Program-made: the position numbers and the translations under genes | In this document: piece after piece, positions 10,440 through 21,674 of the stretch | How positions within the stretch are numbered: position 1 is the stretch's first letter | How the letters are laid out: each line of letters starts with the position of its first letter | Notes under the pieces: generated by a model | Databases searched by the model: none | The model's input: the letters and a program-made list of their open reading frames with translations, nothing else | Told to the model about the DNA's origin: nothing | Assembly: GCF_036320965.1 (NCBI RefSeq) | Contig: NC_092262.1 | Coordinates: forward strand, 7,923,072-7,987,071 | Length of the DNA: 64,000 bases | DNA from: Panulirus ornatus | Lineage: Eukaryota > Arthropoda > Malacostraca > Decapoda > Palinuridae | Direction: 5' to 3'

Positions 10440-10860
10440 TTAGATGGAGTGGAAGGTTACTACTTACCTGCTACACACCGGAGAACTGATGTAAGAACCG
10501 CCCTCTCAGGGTTGATTGACAGTAAGAAATGGGGTTCCGCAGGGCGCGGTGTTGGGGACCACTAGTATTTCTAATCTGTGTAGAATACCTTTAGGATATT
10601 TCGATCGAGTCTTACTTCATTGTGTTTCATGATATTGGCCCAACTCACGAATGACGATGCACCGGGGGGGTTCTGCTTCGTGACCCAGGAAAATGGAGCA
10701 TAGATCATACAAGTAGATGATGGAAATTGATCCTCAAAACTCGGAAAATAAACCAAGATGTAAAAGGGTGACAGCAGACCAGATTCTGGCCGTCGTAAAA
10801 TGGGAGAGAAATACGTAATTAACCTCACGACAGAGAGAGATCTTGGAGTCAGCGCTGTAA
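10440..10860 (+). mobile_element. Degenerate CR1/L2/Jockey-like LINE fragment
   Basis: Translation across frameshifts gives NGVPQGAVLG near 10530, corresponding to the reverse-transcriptase motif GVPQGSVLGP, and LTTERDLGVSAV near 10815-10850, corresponding to the EKDLGV motif downstream of the RT domain in this LINE group. No long frame survives. The 19-bp array that follows starts inside this relic. Confidence 0.6.
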
Positions 10861-10862
10861 CA

Positions 10863-11092
10863 CATCACAAAGAGGGACAGACATGTGAGGAACAGACAGA
10901 CATGTGAGGAACAGACAGACATGTGAGGAACAGACAGACATGCGAGGAACAGACAGACATGCGAGGAACAGACAGACATGCGAGGAACAGACAGACATGT
11001 GAGGAACAGACAGACATGTGAGGAACAGACAGACATGTGAGGAACAGACAGACATGTGAGGAACAGACAGACATGTGAGGAACAGACATGTA
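10863..11092. repeat. 19-bp minisatellite (about 12 units)
   Basis: The unit is GAGGAACAGACAGACATGT, with GCGAGG variants in the middle units. As 19 is not a multiple of three, all minus-strand frames show the same Ser/Cys/His-rich peptides in rotation; these are not genes. Confidence 0.95.
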
Positions 11093-11254
11093 GATTACAT
11101 CCTTGGTCGTCACCAGTGATGATCTTCAAGTACGTGGAAAAGAAGCTCAAGAAAAATGGGTCGTGAGTCATGTTCGACCACAAGTAGAAAACGCATCTGG
11201 GACTCTTTGTCATGCATTCACGAAGAGACAGGATTTTGGCGCCATTTTGCGGGA

Positions 11255-11402
11255 GGTGATCCTTGAAAATCCAGGGGAAATGGTGAGGGATTAGCTGGGG
11301 ACGTATGTATTAGGATGAGCGGGAGGTAATCCTTGAAAATCCTGGAAAAATGGTGAGGGATTAGCTGGGGACGTATGTATTAATATGAGCGAGAGGTGAT
11401 CA
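11255..11402 (+). repeat. Tandem duplication, ~70-bp unit
   Basis: A unit with GCGGGAGGT.ATCCTTGAAAATCC and GGTGAGGGATTAGCTGGGG is present twice in full, with a third partial copy beginning at about 11389. Confidence 0.9.
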
Positions 11403-11620
11403 TTGAAGTGTCCAAAGTGGGAGGCGAGGAGGATCAAGGAGACATGATCAGCCACTATTATCTCTCGTGGGAGCAGGAGGAGGTGAGGTGAGGTGAGGAG
11501 GAGAGGGATGGTTGGTGTGTTGACCAGTTCCCTGAAACCCTGACCAGCCAAGGGAACCACAGGAAGCCCGGGCGAGGGAAGGAAGGAGTCACGGACGAAC
11601 GTGGACAAGAAATGGCTGCC

Positions 11621-11726
<106 letters not shown>

Positions 11727-11774
11727 TAAGGTATAACCCTCCGGTGGTCGAAAATGACCCTCAGTGTAAGGGAG

Positions 11775-12140
11775 CAAAAGGGAACATGTCAAGAGATGCC
11801 TATTCACCCCGAGTTCGTCTGGCGTTCCTCAAGGATCAGTCATGGGGTCCTCTACTGTTTGTGACCAGTTTCAATTACTTCCGAGAAAGATTCAGTTTAT
11901 TATTTACCGTCGGGCGAGATGGCCTCATTCTTAAGATAGAAATAAAGGGTTGGTTCGGAGGATTACTAAATTTATATATGGACCTAAAGAGGTTCCAGCA
12001 ACAGGTCAGATACATGGAGAACGAAAGCGAAGTGCTAGTAGCCGTAAAGGGATGAAGGTATGGGACAGAATGACATGGGGGGGCCAGGCTACGAAATCAC
12101 TTCCCTGGACAAGTTTGACGATTATCGGACTGTAAAGAAC
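11775..12140 (+). mobile_element. Degenerate CR1/L2/Jockey-like LINE fragment
   Basis: Near 11815-11850 one frame reads SSGVPQGSVMG and, after a frameshift, GPLLFV, which is the GVPQGSVLGPLLF reverse-transcriptase motif. Downstream residues (RITKFIYGPKEVPATGQIHG) are in a different frame from the second half of the motif. The copy is broken and non-functional. Confidence 0.55.
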
Positions 12141-12942
12141 TAGTTAATGTGGCGGCCATACCTGAACAACACGACGTAATGAGACATCTACACACGTAAA
12201 TAATTATGATGCCAAAATTATCTTTAGAGAAAAAGAAAATGATGGAGAAAGAAGTGTTGAGGACAATGTTTACCACGTAGGTTGAAGCGAGATTATCCGT
12301 GTTCTTTCGGTGTTTGGGTCGCTCGAGGACTTACAGATATGTGGCAGAGGAACCCATTATGGCCAACTAAAGCTTTAACCTCGAGTAAGGAAGCTGGGCT
12401 GTCTGCACGGAGGCTGACAGCCAAGGACTTAAACCCAAGAGGGAAAACATGACTGTGGCTCGTTCGGTATAAATACGTCCCATGTTGACCAGCTCTCTGA
12501 TGGGAGCCAAGCAAACAGACTATCCTTGGAAACCTTCGATTGGGAAGACATATTCGTATAGTAGTGGGTATATGGTCATAGCAGGGGATGGAATGACGAA
12601 TCTATTCATCTTTGACATATTTTTTTTTTCATGCTATGCGACAGAATAGAGAGGTTGAGAGACGTTGCCCCTAGAATATCAAACATCTCCCCCCCCCCCC
12701 CTTCGCAAACAAGTAATTACACAAAGACATTAAACAAAGGACTAACAGATATAGTAAAACACACATACAAACACGGGCATCCTTCCCTTGTGCGCTACAC
12801 ACAAACAAAAAATAACATCCAAAACAAAAGCCTACCCATTCAGTCCTGCCAACAAAAAATTCCCATCTTTTTTTTTACGATTGTAAATAAACGTAGCGTT
12901 GGGGCGGCAATCTAAGTGAGTAGTGTGTTTCTCGCTCCACAG
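12141..12942. other. Non-coding, intron before exon D
   Basis: No recognised gene or repeat apart from a C-run near 12690. The last bases, TTTCTCGCTCCACAG, form the acceptor of exon D. Confidence 0.5.
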
Positions 12943-13447
12943 GTGGATGTCGGCTGGGCGTCGGGCGGTGGGCGGGAGCCAGCGGTGGGTGTGTGTCAAC
13001 AGCATCCACGGGGACTACCAACCACCAGCCCTCCTCCCTCCTGCAGACCCTCTCCTCCTCCGCCGACACGACCTTACCGAGAAACTCGGTTCTGCGAAGC
13101 CCCTCGTGATCTGGCCTGGGCTCGCCAGAAGCGGCCGCTCCTCGGGAGGTGTTGACGAAGCCACGGACGCCCGGCACGAACCAGCAGACCTCAGCCAAAC
13201 TGGATCGGAAGACGACAGACATCGAACCACTGGGAATGTTGCTGACCACGGAGGGAACCCACTGGGGAAGCCGGGTGAAGGGAGACGTGAGGGACTTGGC
13301 GTAGGAAGGCGCGAGAATGTTCCAGAGGATCCAGAGCCGCTGGAGACGGGAGAGGTGGCCGAGGAGATGGTTGGGTGGCGGTACGTGGCTGGGTGGGGTG
13401 CAGAGCGGTCGCTGGTGGAAGCTATGATCAGGTTCTGGCCCCTGGCG
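12943..13447 (+). CDS. GT13-family glycosyltransferase, candidate exon D
   Basis: The exon starts after the acceptor CGCTCCACAG, and its first base completes the Arg codon left open by exon C, so the joint reads FPTFYRWMSAGRRAVGGSQR and then WVCVNSIHGDYQPP. This fits the GT13 family, in which the EDD motif is followed about 15-20 residues later by a Cys-containing strand (LYCISAWNDQGY in POMGNT1, LWCVSAWNDNG in MGAT1), then a proline-rich stretch and LL.R. The frame stays open for 168 codons to a consensus donor GGCG|GTGAGT. The last ~110 residues are hydrophilic and low in complexity, and I cannot match them to the family; the expected Gly-Trp and Trp-Asp-Trp-type motifs are absent. The exon may end earlier, or the gene may be altered here. 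Long frames on the minus strand are GC-driven. Confidence 0.5.
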
Positions 13448-13489
13448 GTGAGTACCACGCTCTTACCGACCTACACACCTACCCTACCA

Positions 13490-13491
<2 letters not shown>

Positions 13492-13574
<83 letters not shown>
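13492..13574. repeat. (TC)n microsatellite
   Basis: A pure TC run of about 80 bp begins 45 bp after the exon D donor, much as the GT array follows exon A. Confidence 0.97.
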
Positions 13575-13577
<3 letters not shown>

Positions 13578-15458
13578 GGACGAACGTATAGCATCTCTCT
13601 AAACCATAGACGAACCGACGTGCCTTGAATTCACTTAGAACCTGGCGAGAGTAGAAAAGGATCAGCAACAGGTGTTGGTTCAGTTGCAAATATTATTATC
13701 GTCGGACGGAAGGTTTTTGATATCGGGCAAGGTTTCGCGTGTGGGTCCCACTGGTGGGATACCGGGACTGGGACCTCACGAACAGTATTACCGTCGCCTT
13801 GCAAAAACTGACTTCTCGCATCGCCTCCATTGAACCTGCTCCTGTAGCTTCCAGAAACACACGTCAAGTAAACCCCCTATTTTTTTTTTTTTTTGTTCAT
13901 ATACCTCTTTGACTCCCTGGCCAACATTCACACACAGAGAGCAGCCAAATGTAAGCTTTTCAATATCATTTCTCTTCAAAAACACACCATTTTTCGTTTA
14001 CGTAGTTGCCACTTGACACGATTCTACACAAGGGATTGCAATATACAATCTAGTTCACGGTCGAAGTCGGAAAAATGGCTGTATCAGACACTATCCAATC
14101 AAACAGGGGAAAAGAAAGCTGGTAATTTCGTATATATTGCCATAGAATTTCCTGTGGTCATTTTTTTACTACGATTGCTTAATGGTGGCATCTACGTGTA
14201 CGAGCAGACCACCAGGTCTTACATCTGTGAATGGTCCTGGCTGTTCTCTTGTCGCAATGCTGAAAGAGATTGTATTTGCCCGAATATTATCCTTTACCGA
14301 ATATTCGAAGAGGGATAGAAATTCTGCGATTCTCTCTCTCCCCGTTAATATTTTCGTCAAATCTTCAACTGCTCGAATTCAGATTGGAATTTCTGCAAAC
14401 GGATTTGAGGTGGGGATTGATATAAGGTTATGAAAACGAGAGTTATTCAAATATGCAACCTTTCCCTTTACATACGAAGGATGTGTCTGATTTACTGATA
14501 ACTGAACTAAAATGAGTGATATGCGTTATGGAATTCTTATTTAATCTCGGGATATATTTGAATAACATTTGTTCACAGGTTTTCGTTTGAGAATAATATT
14601 ATGGTCATCATGGTGTAGAAAACGGAAAAATGTTGATATGGAAATCTATTTCGAACTTGGACAACTGTGGTATGGAAAATTGGGAATGACTTCACTAAGT
14701 CATGGAAAAAGATTTAATCAATTGAAGAGCAGTCGTAAGTCTTGAGAATATTCCTGTATTCATAAAGGAAAGAAAAAGATTAATTCATTTATTAAAAAAA
14801 GAATCGAAAACCTTAAAGATCTGAAATTTCATTTAAAGTTAAGAAAGGTCGTGTCCAGAAATCTAAGTTAGCAAGGAAGGTCGTGTATATTATATTACCG
14901 CCATAAATACCTGCTTTTGTTAATGTAATTGTGGATTTAATCTTCCATATTAGTTTTGATAATAATGACTCCTACGGGACACAGTGCAGATGGTTTGATG
15001 ATAATTATATTCAGTGCTCTGTAGTGTTAAAAAGATTCGATTATAGTCATATTTAACTTGACGTTGAACGTTTCTTGTGACCCAGAGGACAGATAACCCT
15101 AAATCCCAGGTGACATAATGACCTTTACCCTCTGTGCTGTCTGAGCCTCGAATTTCACGTTAGGTCGACCGAACTAATTGTGCAGTTTGGGATAGACGTA
15201 CGTCAGGTCGAACTGCATCTGCCAGCAAGAGAGACCCCGCCACTCCCAAGCTGTTTTCTCTCGGACCACACTGTGTACCCTCACATTGCTAACATGCCTG
15301 GCCGACCTGCAGCTTCTAGCAGAGACCAACTTGATCTATGAGTTTTAACAGACCCGCCCGAGCCACGGGTTCGGGGTCCAGCGTTACGCAACTCTGTACC
15401 CTGGAAATGCGTCTCGTTAGCGGCTCTCGCAACAAGATCTTTATTAAAAGAATTTGGC

Positions 15459-15463
<5 letters not shown>
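13575..15463. other. Non-coding, no recognised feature
   Basis: No domain-bearing frame, repeat or RNA gene was recognised. The stretch 15060-15430 is more GC-rich but has no supported exon. Confidence 0.5.

Positions 15464-15552
<89 letters not shown>
15464..15552. repeat. (TA)n microsatellite
   Basis: A pure TA run of about 88 bp directly abutting a family B repeat. Confidence 0.97.
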
Positions 15553-15554
<2 letters not shown>

Positions 15555-15761
15555 CTATTTCCCGCGTTAGCAAGGTAGCGTTAAGAACAGGGGACTGAGC
15601 CTAAGAGGGATTATCCTCACTTGGCCACCTTCTCTGTTCCTTTTGGACAATTGAAAACGAGAGAGGAGGATTTCCAGCCCCCCGCTCCCTCCCTTTTTAG
15701 TCGCCTTCTACGACACGCAGGGAATACGTGGGAAGTATTCTTTCTCCCCTATCCCCAGGGA

Positions 15762-15763
<2 letters not shown>
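15553..15763 (-). mobile_element. SINE-like family B repeat
   Basis: This copy has diverged somewhat: the core reads CCCGCGTTAGCAAGGTAGCG and the central tract carries a short deletion. It ends CCTATCCCCAGGGAT and is bounded by TA arrays on both sides, the second at 15764-15832. Confidence 0.75.

Positions 15764-15832
<69 letters not shown>
15764..15832. repeat. (TA)n microsatellite
   Basis: A pure TA run after the family B repeat. The ~190 bp that follow (15833-16020) hold nothing recognised. Confidence 0.97.
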
Positions 15833-15836
<4 letters not shown>

Positions 15837-16020
15837 AGTGCAAGCGTGCCTCATCATAATCGACAATTTTTTGAACATGAGACATCCCACTAAAAGCATA
15901 TTATGACACACCGTGTAAACGCCTTTCACTCCAGCATATTCCCTGTCCCTCACCTCGTCAGTAAACAGAACAGAGAAATTCGTGCTGTTATTAATCGACA
16001 AGCGTTAAATAATGTCTTAG

Positions 16021-16304
16021 AATCCACTCCAACGGATATACACTTACCTGAAACTACACTCACCAAACATACACAAGAATCCACTCCAACGGATATACAC
16101 TTACCTGAAACTACACTCACCAAACATACACAAGAATCCACTCCAACGGATATACACTTACCTGAAACTACACTCACCAAACATACACAAGAATCCACTC
16201 CAACGGATATACACTTACCTGAAACTACACTCACCAAACATACACAAGAATCCACTCCAACGGATATACACTTACCTGAAACTACACTCACTAGACACAC
16301 ATGA
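16021..16304. repeat. 57-bp minisatellite (5 units)
   Basis: Five almost perfect units, differing only in the last, each begin AATCCACTCCAACGG. As 57 is a multiple of three, the + frame stays open and reads ESTPTDIHLPETTLTKHTQ per unit. The frame lacks flanking coding context and is judged an artefact. Confidence 0.97.
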
Positions 16305-16766
16305 ATTATAATTTCTTGTCTGGCCATCTGCTGTATACCTGGAGGCGGAAGGAAATGCACAAAAATAGGTAAGAGGAAGCCATGAGGACCATAGTCTGTT
16401 TCCCTAAGCCCCGGTCGACATCCCATGTATAACAAATTAGATTATTTATATCTATACTAATAATTTAAAGTTAAGGTTACGAATGAATGCCTTTTTAGTA
16501 GATTCATTTCTGACGCCTTTCGTTTTCGTGATATTTTTAAGTTTCAAAACGAAATTTTCTGTAGAATGTTATGGTGTATTGATTTAATTTAGTTACTGTT
16601 TAAGTTTTTATATTGTCACAGTAAAAGTTAAAGCATTATATGTCATTTCGCTAGATCGAGAAAGCTTCGATAACTTGTAGTGTTGTGAAACTGAAGTATT
16701 GAGTTGTAGGGGTTGTAAAACTCCTGTAGTGGGAAGTTACGTCATTGTGGGAAGAATTGTGAAGAG

Positions 16767-16774
<8 letters not shown>

Positions 16775-16831
<57 letters not shown>
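16775..16831. repeat. (TA)n microsatellite
   Basis: A pure TA run of about 57 bp in otherwise unrecognised AT-rich sequence (16305-16960). Confidence 0.97.
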
Positions 16832-16837
<6 letters not shown>

Positions 16838-19800
16838 TTGTGCGAAATATTGTATTGCAGTGTTGTGATGTGTCATTACCAGATTGTGAATTTAAGCTGT
16901 CGAGTTTTGAATTTGTGCGGAGAAGCGTTGCGAAACTTTAACTTTACATCAACGTAAAGTTGTGGAGTGTTGTAAGACCATATTGGTGTTAGGGAACTTC
17001 AGTGTCGGGAAGCCGGGTTGTGAAGCAAGAGCGTCGTACATCAGGAGGGTTTGTAGAGATTGCGACGTTGCACGAGCGCACCGTGCGTCTGCCGTCGTAA
17101 GCAAAGGAAGGAAGCGGCTATGCAAGTCGCTGGGACCATTTCTATCGTCTTACCCACACCTCCACATCCCTCCCTCCTTCCCTTCACGACCCACCTCCCC
17201 ACCATTCACGACCCCACTACCGGGGTTGGAGGCGAGGCAGCAACCTCCGTAAACTGGTCCTTCCTTCATCTTCTTCTTCTTTCATCATCTTCTTCCTTCA
17301 TCATCTTCTTTCCGTACATTTCTCCCTCATGACACCATCTCCCTCGTACGTACGTGTTTTCTCTACGTCTTTACCATCCTCGTCTTAGTACGCGCTTCCT
17401 GTCGCTTAAACCAACACCACATTGCCTTCGTTCCTGTTATTTCCTTTTTCCTTTTTTTGTGTTTCCTCTCTGCCAGTGTATGATTTCCCTCATCCTGCAC
17501 CCACATATTCCTGTACCTTGGGTTATTTCCTGTCGTCTGATCCATCTGTCGCCCCACCCGCCTCCATTTGGCCTCTATAATTCACTACCTTCTTCTCCGT
17601 CATTTTACCTCACGTCTTCATACCGTCTTCGTTGTACGCTGTACGGGAATCGTGACGTGTGACATGGTGGACCTGGTCTAACCCCGGCATCACCACCACC
17701 GGGGGGGCTGCAAGGCATCTTTCCTCCCGGCGAGTTAGCCTTCCCTTCTCCCTCCGGCTGCCCATTTTCCATCCCGTTTTTTCTCCCATGTTTCTCTGTT
17801 CCTTCCTGTCTAAGTCTCCCTGTATCCTTATAGCGTTACCCTCTATTTTTTTCCGTTCCTATTCCTCCTTCGATACTTCTATAATGTCATTCAGCTTCCA
17901 TGTTCAACTAATTTTTCGTTATAATTACGGTTTTTCGTTATAGCCTGTAATACACTCAGCAGCAACAGCTAAGTTTAAAACGAATACATTTTCGTAGTAT
18001 TTCTTTATCCGCCTTGCTTTTGCCCGGGCGAAACGATTAAATCAAATTCGCATTAACGAATCTTGTTTAGTGACACGTACGTTAGAAATACGTACGTTGT
18101 AGCAACATCTGTGGTTAAACATATAGCATTAACGTTCGTCTTGGGAAAACGCATTTCAGAGCACTACTCTGTGTGTTAGGAGAACGTGCATCTGTTTAGC
18201 ATATTAGTTTTCAAACTATGAATGGCATTTATTTAACGCCAGTCCCATTTATTCCCTAAATATTGACCTACGAAAACCCACGCTGAAACCTAACTAGGGA
18301 GTGAGCGTTAGGTTGGCATGGGAGGCAGGGAGGAGGTGTGTGTGTGTGTGTGTAGTACTGTACTAGTGGGGGGGTATGGGGAGTTTAGAGAGGGGGGCGG
18401 GGAGCGTGTGATACAGTATACTATTGAAGGTACAACCAGCAGCTGGCAACCTTCTTCACTCCCCCATTTCCACCCCCCATTTCTCCCCCCCACTCCGCCA
18501 TTCATCCATACACCCCTACATTAGCGCGTCGGTTGGACTTGAAATGTCGCTACGAGACCCAGCGCCACTGGCCATCCCACAGCGCACCATGTCGGGAACT
18601 TCCTCACTTCAAGTTTATATATATACGACTAGGTGGAGAGACAGTGAGAGAGAAAATAACCCAAAAATTCGTTTGATATACTACGAATATATGGTATTAA
18701 TGTATGTTCCGACCACGTGTTGCCAACCACACAGCGCGCGCGCGCGGGAGGAGGTTTGGCTGAGGTTTTCATGGTCTCGCCCAGCGTGGCCCACACCACC
18801 ACCGCTCAGGGTTTTAAGTCGACCTCGTAGTATTTAATAGTATGATCAAGCTACCGATGAGGGAATTATGGCCCAAGTGGTATCACATAGTCATTATACC
18901 ACTGAACATGTGGGAATTTATAATCGTAGCTGGTGTGTTCGATGCATACGACTCTTCTAATCGTACATAGCAAAATACGATTTTTTATTTCTTTCTTTAA
19001 ATGATGTGTATGACAAATCCCAGAATTATTAGAATTTGCTAAAGATGAAGTTGATTTGAAAGGTTTTTTTTTTTAAGTATTTTAATCACCGTAAGTTCTG
19101 TGAATTTTTTATTTTATGTATATTATTTGATCTGTAACGTGGCGAAGTAGAAGTGGGATAAAGTTTCATGAGAATTCCCTCGTTGTCAAAGTAGGTTTTG
19201 TGAGATGGCGTCGCGTTGCATAATGGTAGTAATTATGTGAGTGGCTGACGTGGTGGCAGGGGCGCCCTTTTGAACAAGATGTATGGCCTGTCACCTCAAC
19301 CATTCCTTGTCCAGCTTGGTGTGCCATAGCTGCTGCTGGGCAAAAAAAAAAAAAAACTCGTCCTGTTAAAAGATTTCTTTGCTCATGTGACCCCCCTTTT
19401 TTTTTTTCTTTCTTTCTTTCTTTCTTCTATGCCCTGGTCGTGCATAGGAGAGCAACATGGCGTTTCGTTGGTGAGCCGCTTTGCCTGTGGGTAGTGCAAA
19501 ACCCTAATTGTTACTTGCAGACGAACAGACTACCGTCCATTGTCAAACTAACGGTTCCGCCCTAAACATGTCTGACCCCAGTCTGCAAATTTGACTTGAC
19601 GAAAAACTACGAGAAATTTTGTGATTTCAGATGTATTTTTATCACCTGATTTAGCCGTGGGGATTTATAATGAATTTATAAAGTCCACGTGATGATGACT
19701 GTGTGGGTTGTATGTTATGGAAGCCAAAACGTATGTAAGGTAGGGGTTCGTGTCAGCGAGGCAATGTTGCCTACTCTGGCTCTCCCTGGTTCGCACCCCA

Positions 19801-19850
19801 GTGGTGGCCCAGCTTTTAGTCCGAGTCTGTTGAAACGGTCTATGTGCGGT
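16832..19850. other. Non-coding, no recognised gene
   Basis: This long stretch has pyrimidine-rich sequence at 17140-17960, a short GT run near 18340, a (CG)n run near 18736 and a (TTTC)n run near 19408. No frame carries a recognisable domain, and no tRNA or rRNA was found. Confidence 0.5.
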
Positions 19851-19948
19851 GATATATATCTATTTATGTCTATCTATATCTATCTATCTGTCTATCTATC
19901 TATCTATATCTATCTATCTATCTATATCTATCTATCTATCTATCTATA
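19851..19948. repeat. (TATC)n microsatellite
   Basis: Imperfect TATC/TATA tetranucleotide array of about 100 bp. Confidence 0.95.
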
Positions 19949-19959
19949 TATATATTATT

Positions 19960-20262
19960 TTTTATTTTGCTTCGTCGCTGTCTCCCGCGTTTGCGAGGTA
20001 GCGCAAGGAAACAGACGAAAGAAATGGCCCAACTCACCCCCATACACATGTATATACATACACGTCCACACACGCAAGTATACATACCTATACATCTCAA
20101 TGTACACATATATATATACACACACAGACACATACATATATACCCATGCACACAATTCACACTGTCTGCCTTTATTCATTCCCATCGCCACCTCGCCACA
20201 CATGGAATACCATCCCCCTCCCCCCTCATGTGTGCGAGGTAGCGCTAGGAAAAGACAACAAA
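19960..20262 (-). mobile_element. LINE 3' tail (family A), antisense, two modules
   Basis: The first module reads CGCTGTCTCCCGCGTTTGCG then AGGTAGCGCAAGGAAACAGA and a CA/TA-rich tract, the reverse complement of the LINE tail. A second, related module (GTGTGCGAGGTAGCGCTAGG and then AAAAGACAACAAAGGCC) lies at 20222-20262, after ~60 bp with CACCTCGCCACACATGG. This suggests two tail subtypes side by side. A TA array follows. Confidence 0.65.
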
Positions 20263-20266
20263 GGCC

Positions 20267-20270
<4 letters not shown>

Positions 20271-20348
<78 letters not shown>
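20271..20348. repeat. (TA)n microsatellite
   Basis: Pure TA run immediately left of the fold-back element. Confidence 0.97.
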
Positions 20349-20354
<6 letters not shown>

Positions 20355-20356
20355 TA

Positions 20357-20844
20357 TTGGAAAGGATCACAGTTTTGCGCATGATCAAGTTTACCCTAAG
20401 AGTCCACGGGGAAAATGAAACGCAATAAGTTCCCAGGTGCACTTTCGTGTAATAATCACATCATCAGGAAAGACACAAGAGAGAAATAAAAGTCATATCA
20501 GTTATGAATAACTCCAGTACCACGAGAAATAGCATTGAATCTTCTCTTATTAAATACACAAAGAATAATGATCTTAATATTAGTGATGGTCTTTACAAAT
20601 TGGATAACTTTATTGTTGATAAGATTTGTAAACAATCCACCTTCTGGTCCACATGATAAGATTATGATACGCTCGTTCTCTGTCTTGGACAATCGCATGT
20701 TTACCAAATGGCGTCCTAGCTACGTCTCTTCGATGTATATCAACTGACTGCTATATTCCTCTCTTGTGTCTCCCCTGATGATGTGATTATTACACGAAAG
20801 TGCACTTGGGAACTTTTCGTGTTTCATTTTCCCCGTGGACTCAG

Positions 20845-20845
<1 letters not shown>
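20357..20845. mobile_element. Fold-back element with ~90-bp inverted arms
   Basis: The left arm (about 20393-20485) and right arm (about 20755-20845) are inverted copies. Both contain AGTCCACGGGGAAAATGAAA, then TTCCCA.GTGCACTTTCGTG and TAATAATCACATCATCAGG, and end in ACACAAGAGAG. A non-repeated lead TTGGAAAGGATCACAGTTTT precedes the left arm. The ~270-bp centre has only short AT-rich frames. The element sits between TA arrays and has a small relative at 28138. Its arm sequences and hammerhead-like motif suggest a Penelope-like retroelement derivative, but no reverse transcriptase is present. Confidence 0.65.
20771..20811 (+). ncRNA. Hammerhead-ribozyme-like motif
   Basis: The right arm reads TCCC, CTGATGA (20775-20781), a 14-base segment, GAAA (20796-20799), GTGCAC, TT, GGGA. 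This is the order of hammerhead core elements: stem I TCCC/GGGA, the CUGAUGA box, stem II, the GAAA box, and a very short palindromic stem III before the U-H cleavage position. Minimal hammerheads with tiny stem III are known from Penelope-like retroelements. The weak point is stem II, where only GUG/CAC pairs and the base after CUGAUGA is unpaired. The left arm carries the same motif on the minus strand with a weaker stem I. Confidence 0.4.

Positions 20846-20847
<2 letters not shown>

Positions 20848-20926
<79 letters not shown>
20848..20926. repeat. (TA)n microsatellite
   Basis: Pure TA run between the fold-back element and a family B repeat. Confidence 0.97.
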
Positions 20927-20929
<3 letters not shown>

Positions 20930-21162
20930 CCCTGGGGATAGGGGAAAGAATACTTCCCACGTATTCCCTGCGTGTCGTAGAAGGCGACTAAAAGGGAAGG
21001 GAGCGGGGGGCTGGAAATCCTCCCCTCGTTTTTTTTTTTTTTTTAATTTTCCAAAAGAAGGAACAGAGAAGGGGGCCAGGTGAGGATATTCCCTCAAAGG
21101 CCCAGTCCTCTGTTCTTAACGCTACCTCGCTAACACGGGAAATGGCGAATAGCATAAAAAAA

Positions 21163-21163
<1 letters not shown>
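20927..21163 (+). mobile_element. SINE-like family B repeat
   Basis: A well-preserved sense copy, from TATCCCTGGGGATAGGGG to CGCTACCTCGCTAACACGGG and AATGGCGAATAGCATAAAAA. A TA array follows (21165-21237). Confidence 0.78.

Positions 21164-21164
<1 letters not shown>

Positions 21165-21237
<73 letters not shown>
21165..21237. repeat. (TA)n microsatellite
   Basis: Pure TA run directly joined to the 25-bp minisatellite. Confidence 0.97.
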
Positions 21238-21241
<4 letters not shown>

Positions 21242-21620
21242 GTAGATCCCGAAGGAGCCAACTTCAGTAGATCCCGAAGGATGCAACTTCAGTAGATCCC
21301 GAAGGAGCCAACTTTAGTAGATCCCGAAGGAGGCAACTTCAGTAGATCCCGAAGGAGGCAACTTCAGTAGATCCCGAAGGAGGCAACTTCAGTAGATCCC
21401 GAAGGAGCCAACTTCAGTAGATGCCGAAGGAGCCAACTTCAGTAGATCCCGAAGGAGGCAACTTCAGTAGATCCCGAAGGATGCAACTTCAGTAGATGCC
21501 GAAGGAGCCAACTTTAGTAGATCCCGAAGGAGGCAACTTCAGTAGATCCCGAAGGATGCAACTTCAGTAGATGCCGAAGGAGCCAACTTTAGTAGATCCC
21601 GAAGGAGGCAACTTCAGTCA
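21238..21620. repeat. 25-bp minisatellite (about 15 units)
   Basis: The units contain AGTAGATCCCGAAGGAGG followed by CAACTTC. Variants (GAGCC, GATGC, GATGCCG) recur in a higher-order pattern of about three units near the right end. Confidence 0.96.
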
Positions 21621-21674
21621 CGAAACTAATACTCAAGTGACTTAAAACTTCAAGAAGTCACGAATGACCTGGAC

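Noticed and set aside
10734..11213. Cys/Ser/His-rich 159-codon minus-strand frame
   Set aside because: The 19-bp unit rotates through all frames, giving the same peptides (MSVCSSHVCLFLTCL) in each; a repeat artefact.
13015..13458. Minus-strand 147- and 124-codon frames opposite exon D
   Set aside because: They are GC-driven shadows. The plus strand has a phase-compatible acceptor, a consensus donor and family-like sequence at its start.
16021..16304. Possible CRISPR-like array of regular repeats
   Set aside because: The whole 57-bp unit is conserved, with no variable spacers, and the genome is eukaryotic; it is a plain minisatellite.
15950..16435. 161-codon minus-strand and 133-codon plus-strand frames
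   Set aside because: Both cover a 57-bp tandem array and consist almost wholly of its translation.
19740..19830. tRNA-like stretch with GGTTCGCACCCC
   Set aside because: Only a B-box-like piece is present; no matching A box or cloverleaf arms could be drawn.
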